Shown here one piece after another: positions 1 through 4,218 of a stretch of 6,391 bases of DNA; the stretch's first letter is position 1; each line of letters begins with the position of its first letter. The position numbers and the translations under genes are program-made. The stretch comes from Prolixibacteraceae bacterium (lineage in GTDB: Bacteria > Bacteroidota > Bacteroidia > Bacteroidales > Prolixibacteraceae): contig JACMKG010000483.1 of NCBI GenBank assembly GCA_014380255.1, forward strand, positions 1 through 6,391, given 5' to 3'. The notes below the pieces were generated by a model. That model saw nothing but the letters and a program-made list of their open reading frames with translations, searched no databases and was not told the origin of the DNA.

Positions 1-458
1 ACAATAGCTACCAGCTTGACCCCAAAGTCGTGGAAAGGGTAAAAGACGCCGCCCAGGGTAAAATGCTCCAGTGAAGGAAGGACTTCGGGAATAGTGACAA
101 TGCTGTTGAGCGACTGGGCAAAGACATAAGCCAGTGAGGAGATAGTGGCCGTTTGGATAACGGTAAACAAGGACCATCCATACAAAAAGGCAAAGAAACG
201 GTTGTAGATCTTTTTAAAATATACAAAATCACCCCCCGTATCAGCAAGAAGGCCGGCCACTTCGGCATTGCTCAAGGCTCCAAAGAGGGTAATAATGCCC
301 CCTACCACCCAGGCTGCCAGTATCCATACCGACGAATGCAGCTCAGCGGCCATGGGCGCTATCTTCTTGTAAACCCCTGACCCAATGATGTTGGCTACCA
401 CGAAAATCACCACATAGCCAAGCCCCAGCGCCCTTACCAAATGCCTTTGATTGCCCAT
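1..458 (-). CDS. APC-superfamily amino-acid permease, N-terminal part (runs off the left edge)
   Basis: Reading leftward from an ATG at 456-458, the frame stays open to the window edge and gives 152 residues. The protein is very hydrophobic, with likely membrane segments near residues 11-33, 43-66 and 86-110. The first carries ANIIGSGVY (residues 22-30), the broken-helix Gly-Ser-Gly motif that in APC transporters (LeuT fold) binds the backbone of the amino-acid substrate. The second ends in GALSNAEVAGLLADTGGDFVY-like sequence, typical of APC helix 2 and its following loop. The expected role is proton- or exchange-driven amino-acid uptake at the inner membrane; substrate cannot be told. Only about a third of the usual 430-500 residues is visible. 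No in-frame ATG lies upstream before a stop and there is no Shine-Dalgarno sequence, which is normal in Bacteroidota. It faces away from a 760-bp gene-free stretch, so it probably has its own promoter. Confidence 0.85.
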   Translation of the reverse strand, partial: MGNQRHLVRALGLGYVVIFVVANIIGSGVYKKIAPMAAELHSSVWILAAWVVGGIITLFGALSNAEVAGLLADTGGDFVYFKKIYNRFFAFLYGWSLFTVIQTATISSLAYVFAQSLNSIVTIPEVLPSLEHFTLGGVFYPFHDFGVKLVAI

Positions 459-516
459 AAGATTGAAAGGTATGAATGAAAATAAAGATCCGAAATTAAG
501 AAATAAAGGAACAAGG

Positions 517-524
517 CAAAAGTA
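517..524 (-). promoter_or_regulatory. Possible -7 box (TACTTTTG) for the permease gene
   Basis: On the minus strand the sequence reads TACTTTTG, an exact match to the Bacteroidota TAnnTTTG element, about 59 bp upstream of the permease ATG. No good -33 TTTG is seen at the right distance. The box also lies in an 18-nt string repeated (inverted) at 1231-1248, so the match may belong to dispersed repeat text rather than a promoter. Confidence 0.3.
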
Positions 525-570
525 AAAAAAACGAGAAAGGGCACTTTGGAGGTTATTCCTTATAAAAACT

Positions 571-625
571 GATGGATTGGATGGTTAGATGGTTAAATGG
601 TTAAATGGTTAAATGGTTAGATGGA
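571..625. repeat. 8-bp tandem repeat, unit RATGGTTA
   Basis: Five consecutive 8-bp units fill 580-619 (GATGGTTA twice, then AATGGTTA three times). A partial sixth follows (620-625) and a diverged unit precedes (571-578). Copies differ only at the first base. It lies in the upstream region of the permease gene. Because 8 is not a multiple of 3, it is unlikely to be coding. Such a tract can change copy number by replication slippage. Confidence 0.9.
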
Positions 626-1004
626 TGCTGTAAGGCCACGATACAACGTGGCCATCAAATTCAATAACAAAAAAAGAAATAAGAAACGAGCCATGAGCAA
701 ATCTTTCTCACACAGCAGAATGATTATAGGCGAGTTCCATGTGGCAATTAAAAAACAATTATAAATACATGAAATAAGGAACATGAAATAAGGAAGTAAA
801 AAGAGCAGCCTGTCCATTCGCCACTTCAATGCCTCTATCCGGATCAATCCCAAAAAGGTGGTGGATAAAAATGGATCAAGCGTAAAAGGCAATGGAAAAC
901 TGGATATGAAATCCCGGAAACTGTACCGATTTTTGTGTAAATGAATTGGAAGCTCCCCTGTTGATTGAACCTCCTTTGCCCGGAATACTGTTAAGGTTCC
1001 AAAT
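626..1004. other. Gene-poor stretch, no supported coding sequence
   Basis: Nothing convincing is encoded here. A minus-strand frame of 91 codons (617-892) needs a TTG start, runs into the 8-bp repeat and resembles no family I know. On the plus strand a short ATG frame at 693 ends after 23 codons, and a second stretch (about 796-944) stays open without a start. A 7-bp hairpin is seen at 634-640 paired with 647-653, with no T-tract on either side. A perfect 14-bp tandem duplication lies at 767-794. The stretch could be a decayed gene or mobile element, but I cannot identify one. Confidence 0.5.
767..794. repeat. Perfect 14-bp tandem duplication
   Basis: ACATGAAATAAGGA occurs twice head to tail (767-780 and 781-794) with no mismatch. 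It lies in non-coding sequence and most simply records a recent slippage duplication. Confidence 0.85.
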
Positions 1005-1005
1005 T

Positions 1006-1110
1006 CTATGACTCCAAGCTCTATATTAACTCTATGTCAGGTCTATGAAGGGGCTAACTTTCGTTTCAAAAATATAGACCCAACATAGGGTTAACATAGA
1101 GCTTACATAG
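1006..1110. repeat. Symmetrical inverted repeat built of CATAG motifs at 11-bp spacing
   Basis: The arms 1016-1047 and 1073-1104 are imperfect reverse complements (28 of 32 positions), separated by a 25-nt spacer. Each arm is made of short direct repeats: CATAG/TATAG at 1073, 1084, 1095 and 1106 (each 11 bp apart) on the right, and CTATG/CTATA at 1006, 1021, 1032 and 1043 (15, 11 and 11 bp apart) on the left. Transcribed, it would fold into a long hairpin. As DNA it presents eight similar half-sites on nearly one face of the helix. It could be a multi-site operator, a MITE-like element or a structured RNA; the sequence does not decide. Confidence 0.8.
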
Positions 1111-1221
1111 CGTTTGTGCCAGTCACAATCACATGCAAGGCCTTTGTCTCTGCATGATTCATCCTTTTATCCACCGTCTTTTTGTTCTTCATCCCAGAAA
1201 GGCTTGTCTCCCTTTGACTTT

Positions 1222-1878
1222 TTACTTTTCACTTTTGCCTTGTTCCTTCTTCTTAAAAGGATTCATGATTTTTAACGTAGGAATGGAAGCCAACACCAAA
1301 ATACCCAGAAAGAACCAGATGCTGTAATCCATCAGTTGCGGGTATCGCTGCCCAAGGTAATAACCCAGGGGGGTCAGAATCCCGATCCAGATAACGGCTC
1401 CCAATACATTCAGTAAACTAAAACGAGGCAGGGAAAAGCCAGAGGCCCCGGCCAGGATAGGAATCATGGTACGTATAACGGGCATGAACCTTCCGGAGAT
1501 AAAGGCCAGCGGACCGTATTTCTCATAAAAGGCACGCGACTTATCCAGATACGATCGCTTGAAGAAACGAGCGTCAGGTTTGGAGAAAAGCTTAGGCCCC
1601 AGCCATTTGCCCTTGGCATAACCGGTAAAATCGCCCAGCACGGCGGCCGTGATCATTAAGACCATTAATACCGGAAGCGGTAAATCCAGGTAATGGGTTC
1701 CGCAAAGCAGGCCGGCGCTAAAAATCAGGTAATCGCCTCCCGGGAGCACCAGGCCCAGAAAGAAGCCCGTTTCCAGGTAAATGATCCCCAGAAGCACAAA
1801 AAGCCCCCCGTATTGAATCAGGTGCCTGGGATCCAGATAATCCTGGATGGAGAGAATCAACAAAAGTATATCAGTCAT
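1222..1878 (-). CDS. DedA-family (SNARE-associated/VTT domain) membrane protein
   Basis: 218 residues, the usual DedA length (about 200-220). An amphipathic N-terminus is followed by YLETGFFLGLVLPGGDYLIF (residues 34-53), then GDFTGYAKGKWLG (82-94) and SGRFMPVIRTMIPILAGASG (128-147), the family's signature blocks, and two C-terminal membrane helices up to about 205. E36, D49, R130 and R136 sit where E. coli YqjA/YghB have the acidic and arginine residues needed for function. DedA proteins sit in the inner membrane with re-entrant loops and are linked to lipid-carrier flipping, membrane-potential maintenance and drug or alkaline-pH tolerance; the exact substrate here is unknown. The ATG at 1876-1878 is kept because it gives a normal family length; a purine-rich AAGGA lies about 17 nt upstream, far for a ribosome site. 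It follows the yqhA-like gene by 82 bp on the same strand, suggesting co-transcription. Its last ten codons lie in repeat-like sequence. Confidence 0.95.
   Translation of the reverse strand: MTDILLLILSIQDYLDPRHLIQYGGLFVLLGIIYLETGFFLGLVLPGGDYLIFSAGLLCGTHYLDLPLPVLMVLMITAAVLGDFTGYAKGKWLGPKLFSKPDARFFKRSYLDKSRAFYEKYGPLAFISGRFMPVIRTMIPILAGASGFSLPRFSLLNVLGAVIWIGILTPLGYYLGQRYPQLMDYSIWFFLGILVLASIPTLKIMNPFKKKEQGKSEK
1231..1248 (-). repeat. Copy of dispersed AAAAGT-type intergenic text, inverted relative to 506-523
   Basis: On the minus strand this reads AAGGAACAAGGCAAAAGT, identical over 18 nt to the plus strand at 506-523. Here it continues as GAAAAGTAAAAAGTC, a run of AAAAGT variants. It encodes part of the Lys/Glu-rich DedA tail (KKKEQGKSEK) and the stop codon, so repeat text appears to have become the end of a gene. 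Confidence 0.75.
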
Positions 1879-1960
1879 CGAACATTATTTTATTATCCTT
1901 AACAAGCATCACAACTCATTGATTCTTTAGGCGCCTGAGTGAACTAAGCCATACACGGTA

Positions 1961-2509
1961 TTATACTCCCGATCCGGAGTCTTTGGTACTATCGGCATGA
2001 TACGAATGCATCACCTTATCGGTAAAAGCCAGGGCAAGGGCCGAGAGAATAAATACCAGGTGAATGCTGATCTGCAAAACGGCATCCTGCAAGGCTACAT
2101 GATGAATATCGACGAATGTTTTCAGCAGATGCACCCCCGAGATACTTACAAGTGAAATAATCAGTTTGATCTTCAACGTACTGGCATTGATCTTGGTCAG
2201 CCAGTCAGGCTTATCGTGGTGATTTTCGAATTCAATCTTGCTTACAAAAGTCCAGTAGCCGCCTATAAAGACCACCACCAAAAGGTTAATAACCATTGAT
2301 ATGTCAACCAGGCCTAATACGGCCAGCATGATATTGTTTTCATCCATCACCGAAAAATTGGCCATCAGGTTCCACAGCTGGATCATAAACTTGATGGTAT
2401 AGAGGATGGAGGCCACGATCAGCCCTAAATATACAGGCACCTGCAGCCAGCGGCTAAAGAAGATAAATTGTTCCAGTCGTTTTTCGATCATAGGGGCGCG
2501 ATTAGTCAT
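1961..2509 (-). CDS. yqhA: UPF0114 / YqhA-family membrane protein
   Basis: 182 residues, matching YqhA (UPF0114) along nearly its whole length: SRWLQVPVYLGL (residues 19-30), LGLVDISMVINLLVVVFIGG (65-84), a loop ending in KPDWLTKINASTLKIKLIIS (100-119), then SISGVHLLKTF and IHLVFILSALALAFTDK. Four membrane helices are likely, at about 22-44, 60-86, 111-130 and 145-166. The family is a widespread inner-membrane protein of unestablished function. E. coli YqhA is 164 residues and begins just before the SRW block, so Met7 (2489-2491) aligns best with the family start, whereas the ATG at 2507-2509 adds six residues. No Shine-Dalgarno sequence precedes either. An exact TAnnTTTG box ends only 11 bp before the first ATG, so that start would give an almost leaderless message; this favours Met7. 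It probably leads an operon with the downstream DedA gene. Confidence 0.93.
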   Translation of the reverse strand: MTNRAPMIEKRLEQFIFFSRWLQVPVYLGLIVASILYTIKFMIQLWNLMANFSVMDENNIMLAVLGLVDISMVINLLVVVFIGGYWTFVSKIEFENHHDKPDWLTKINASTLKIKLIISLVSISGVHLLKTFVDIHHVALQDAVLQISIHLVFILSALALAFTDKVMHSYHADSTKDSGSGV

Positions 2510-2520
2510 GAATTGTATTC

Positions 2521-2528
2521 CAAATTTA
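2521..2528 (-). promoter_or_regulatory. -7 box (TAAATTTG) of the yqhA-dedA promoter
   Basis: The minus strand carries TAAATTTG, an exact TAnnTTTG match, 11 bp upstream of the first yqhA ATG and 29 bp upstream of Met7. A -33 TTTG at the usual 19-20 bp is absent; the nearest is a GTTG 12 bp upstream of the box. Transcription would begin roughly at 2513-2517. Confidence 0.5.
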
Positions 2529-2586
2529 TAGGTATAGAATCAACACACCGCGAAAGCTATTGTTTATTAGCATCCAACAATTGGAA

Positions 2587-2599
2587 GGATAAGTTATCC
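2587..2599. promoter_or_regulatory. 13-bp palindrome upstream of yqhA
   Basis: GGATAAGTTATCC is a perfect 6+1+6 palindrome about 60 bp upstream of the putative yqhA -7 box. It has the form of a dimeric regulator site, but occurs once in the window and may be chance. Confidence 0.2.
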
Positions 2600-2639
2600 C
2601 ATCTTTTCCTTGTTGCGGTAGGTTTGGCCGACCTGAAAT

Positions 2640-2671
2640 AAAAAATTGCCCGGAATAGGCCATAATCCGGG
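2640..2671 (-). terminator. Terminator-like hairpin on the minus strand
   Basis: CCCGGA (2649-2654) pairs with TCCGGG (2666-2671) around an 11-nt loop. Read on the minus strand the stem is followed by CAA and six T, the arrangement of an intrinsic terminator. The stem is short. No minus-strand gene lies immediately upstream of it, so it may end antisense transcription before yqhA, or be a relic. Confidence 0.35.
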
Positions 2672-2705
2672 AAAAAGCCTAAGCAAGAACAATTAAAAGC
2701 AAGGT

Positions 2706-2989
2706 ATGGCAAGGGTAACCAATCAATCAGAGGCCGGATTGTAGGGCAAACTCCAAGACAAGGTCTCTGTGAAGTATTTCGATAACACCTACGTGCGAAA
2801 GGCGCCTACAGTTAGAAAAGATGCACGCGCCATGGGACAGCTGTTAAACCAGCAGCGCTTTCGGGCAATCAACCGCTTTGGCAAAGCGGTTTAAAGGAAA
2901 CGCTCATTGTCCAAATCTGGCAGGATGCTGGGGTAAATACCATTGGATACCACCTATTTTTTAGTATTCAAGGATATCAATTGCTCTAG
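2706..2989 (+). pseudogene. Decayed small gene, DUF6266-like layout
   Basis: From the ATG at 2706 the frame reads MARVTNQSEAGL, hits TAG at 2742-2744, then continues as GKLQDKVSVKYFDNTYVRKA and a segment ending LLNQQRFRAINRF before TAA at 2892. In another frame from about 2894 it goes on KETLIVQIWQDAGVNTIGYH and stops at 2987. One nonsense codon, one frameshift and a missing C-terminal half therefore explain it as one broken gene. The arrangement G-x-x-G-K followed by V-R-x-x-P and a Q-Q-R-F block resembles DUF6266 and related small Bacteroidota proteins of unknown function, and parallels the relic at 5841. Family assignment rests on memory of these motifs and is moderate. A 9-bp inverted repeat sits at the frameshift. 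Confidence 0.6.
2871..2891. repeat. 9-bp perfect inverted repeat at the pseudogene frameshift
   Basis: AACCGCTTT (2871-2879) and AAAGCGGTT (2883-2891) are exact reverse complements with a 3-nt loop. The reading frame of the relic changes just here. Confidence 0.8.
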
Positions 2990-3067
2990 TTGGCCAGAAT
3001 AACTACTCCCTTTGGATCTATCATTTTAAAATACATTGGCTAAAATTATTTTATATAATTTATATAT

Positions 3068-3075
3068 TATCTTTG
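3068..3075 (+). promoter_or_regulatory. Possible -7 box (TATCTTTG) for the first duplicated gene
   Basis: TATCTTTG is an exact TAnnTTTG match directly after a very AT-rich stretch (3038-3070). It would give a leader of about 115 nt containing the segment conserved between the two duplicated genes. No clear -33 element is present at normal spacing. Confidence 0.35.
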
Positions 3076-3090
3076 ATCCAGTACAATTCT

Positions 3091-3520
3091 GGAATACCTT
3101 TTCGAATGCCTCTATTTTAGTACTCCCATACTTCAATTCACACATCGATTTATTCATTTGTAATAGTTTTAGTTCAAATCAATTCGATGCATTATGAATG
3201 AAGAATCCTCATTAACCAAAATTTGTTATTATTATGAAATGTTCATGGAAAGGGCCCACGGCCGGCATGAACTACCAATTCCAGCGTTACAGGCATGCGG
3301 CATGCGCAATTTAATCATGGCAGAAAAAACAATCATCATTTCGGTAGATTCAGTTGCTCATTTTGAAGAGCAGCTTATCGAGATTAAAAAACACATGCAA
3401 AATGCCATGGATTTGTACATGAGCAAGCCTGGGGTTTCCAAGGATATCATTGATGAATTAAAAGAATACAAAGACCGGGTTGTTTGGGCCGTCAGCTCAG
3501 ATGAACTGATGAAAATCATA
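3091..3520 (+). repeat. Tandem duplication, copy 1 (copy 2 at 3614-4043)
   Basis: Copy 1 and copy 2 are related along about 430 bp, offset by 523 bp, covering roughly 100 bp upstream of the start codon and most of the coding region. Upstream landmarks shared in order are GGAATACC, GTACTCCCATACTTC, an ATCGATT and the ATGAATGAAG around the start codon. After the DELM codons the two genes diverge completely. The duplication is old, given only about 60% protein identity, yet the non-coding leader has stayed recognisable. Confidence 0.85.
3141..3190 (+). promoter_or_regulatory. Imperfect stem-loop before the start codon of copy 1
   Basis: CATCGATT (3143-3150) can pair with AATTCGATG (3181-3189) with one bulged base, ending 4 nt before the ATG. 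It is the counterpart of a perfect 10-bp stem at the same place in copy 2. Confidence 0.4.
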
Positions 3521-3568
3521 CAGAATACCAACAAATTAACCAATACACTGCTTAAAGCAGAGCAATAA
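3194..3568 (+). CDS. Small conserved protein of unknown function, copy 1
   Basis: 124 residues; I do not recognise the family. It is soluble, without signal peptide or membrane segment, and probably mostly helical. The block CYYYEMFMERAHG (residues 11-23) is followed by ACGMRNLIMAEK (34-45), a hydrophobic strand-like IIISV, the helical VAHFEEQLIEIKKHM, and VVWAVSSDELM near 96-106. The paralogue at 3762-4112 keeps about 60 of 98 aligned residues, including Cys11, His22 and Cys35 and the MERAHG and VVWAV-SDELM motifs. That pattern, with divergence concentrated between motifs, argues that both are or were real proteins. The ATG at 3194-3196 is supported because the upstream leader and the ATGAATGAAG context are conserved in the second copy. 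No Shine-Dalgarno sequence is present. The invariant Cys and His could bind metal, but that is a guess. Confidence 0.65.
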   Translation: MNEESSLTKICYYYEMFMERAHGRHELPIPALQACGMRNLIMAEKTIIISVDSVAHFEEQLIEIKKHMQNAMDLYMSKPGVSKDIIDELKEYKDRVVWAVSSDELMKIIQNTNKLTNTLLKAEQ

Positions 3569-3573
3569 ATTTG
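3566..3573 (+). promoter_or_regulatory. Possible -7 box (TAAATTTG) for the second duplicated gene
   Basis: TAAATTTG, an exact TAnnTTTG match, overlaps the stop codon of copy 1 and would give copy 2 its own transcript with a leader of about 140 nt. No -33 element is evident, and AT-rich DNA makes chance matches common. Confidence 0.3.
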
Positions 3574-3661
3574 CTTTATACAATACTTTACTCTTTTGGG
3601 CTTATTACATTTTGGAATACCCTTTCGACTACTTCTATCCGTACTCCCATACTTCTATTTG

Positions 3662-3712
3662 TACATCGATTGACTCACTTGTAAAGTTCTAATTATTAAC
3701 TAAATCGATGTA
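3662..3712 (+). promoter_or_regulatory. Perfect 10-bp stem-loop directly before the start of copy 2
   Basis: TACATCGATT (3662-3671) and AATCGATGTA (3703-3712) are exact reverse complements around a 31-nt loop, ending 2 nt before the ATG at 3715. An equivalent, bulged stem lies at the same place in copy 1. It could be an mRNA structure affecting translation start, or a protein-binding dyad with two ATCGAT cores. Confidence 0.55.
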
Positions 3713-3724
3713 TCATGAATGAAG

Positions 3725-3735
3725 AAAAAAAAAAA
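3725..3735 (+). repeat. Run of 11 A that sets the frame of copy 2
   Basis: Starting from the conserved ATG at 3715, 11 A give Met-Asn-Glu-Glu-Lys-Lys-Lys and then TAA at 3736. With 12 A (or 9) the frame joins the rest of the gene and restores an N-terminus colinear with copy 1. Confidence 0.9.
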
Positions 3736-3761
3736 TAAGCAAGGCTTGTTTTTATTATGAA

Positions 3762-4112
3762 ATGTTTATGGAAAGAGCTCATGGCACGTATGAACCAAAC
3801 GTTCCAGGGTACCATGCCTGTATGATGAGAAACCTGATGGTTGCTGAGAAGGGGAAAATAATTTCTATAGAAATAGTGGCTCATTTTGTAAAGCAGCTCA
3901 ATGAAATTAAAAAGGACATGGAAGATGCCTTTGACAGGTATATGGTTAAGCCTAATTTCACCAAAGATCTCGTTGATGAATTAGAGGGTCTTAAAAACCA
4001 GGTGGTTTGGGCTGTATGCTCGGATGAGCTGATGGGAATTGTATTCAAGGTCATTGATTTAACAGTTTCCTTTCCCATTGAAATGAGGTCGGCCGGGCTT
4101 GAATCCTCCTAA
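3762..4112 (+). CDS. Small conserved protein of unknown function, copy 2 (N-terminus out of frame)
   Basis: 116 residues from the ATG at 3762, paralogous to 3194-3568 but of unknown family. It keeps MFMERAHG at its start, AC-MRNL-AEK, VAHF-KQL-EIKK and VVWAVCSDELM, then ends in a different tail (from about residue 95, including SFPIEMRSAGLESS). Judged by copy 1, the true start should be the ATG at 3715, whose surroundings are conserved. A run of 11 A puts that ATG out of frame by one base. If the run were 12 A, the N-terminus would be MNEEKKKISKACFYYEMF, colinear with copy 1. As the sequence stands, translation must start at 3762 and loses 16 residues, including the conserved Cys. It may thus be a slippage-switched gene, an early pseudogene, or a homopolymer sequencing error. 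It is convergent with the kinase gene. Confidence 0.6.
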   Translation: MFMERAHGTYEPNVPGYHACMMRNLMVAEKGKIISIEIVAHFVKQLNEIKKDMEDAFDRYMVKPNFTKDLVDELEGLKNQVVWAVCSDELMGIVFKVIDLTVSFPIEMRSAGLESS

Positions 4113-4218
4113 GCTTCGGTTCTAATGCTGACTAGCACCAGGATCAGCATAAATTCCTGCCCGACTCAAAAAGGCATTCCCAGGGCAGGCAGGTGCGTAG
4201 CATTACTTAAACATACAG
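4113..4218. other. Convergent intergenic region with three inverted repeats
   Basis: Between the tails of copy 2 and the kinase lie three exact 7-bp stems: 4125-4131 with 4144-4150, 4156-4162 (CCTGCCC) with 4183-4189, and 4195-4201 (GCGTAGC) with 4218-4224, the last spanning the kinase stop codon. None is followed by a T-tract, so they are not classical intrinsic terminators, though their position between convergent genes suggests a role in transcript ends. Confidence 0.45.

Larger units (their letters stand above)
3614..4043 (+). repeat. Tandem duplication, copy 2 (copy 1 at 3091-3520)
   Basis: Partner of the segment at 3091-3520, in the same orientation and 523 bp downstream. The tail of this copy after 4043 has no counterpart in copy 1. 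Confidence 0.85.

Noticed and set aside
580..625. Short-period repeat as a CRISPR array
   Set aside because: 8-bp units with no spacers; a simple tandem repeat.
617..892. Minus-strand 91-codon hydrophobic frame
   Set aside because: Needs a TTG start, has no ribosome site or recognised motif, and its end runs through the 8-bp tandem repeat. Hydrophobicity is expected from the A-rich plus strand (Phe/Leu codons on the minus strand).
693..944. Plus-strand fragments looking like a broken gene (23 codons from 693, then an open stretch to 944)
   Set aside because: No family resemblance and no shared frame; could be a relic, but nothing supports naming it.
1133..1327. Plus-strand ORF overlapping the DedA 3' end
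   Set aside because: Antisense to a clear gene and without motifs; a shadow frame.
1929..1936. AGGCGCCT palindrome between yqhA and dedA
   Set aside because: Eight-base palindromes are common by chance and it has no dyad extension.
3358..4078. Minus-strand ORFs opposite the duplicated genes
   Set aside because: They mirror the conserved plus-strand codons in both copies and are explained by the duplication; Ser/Leu-rich shadows.
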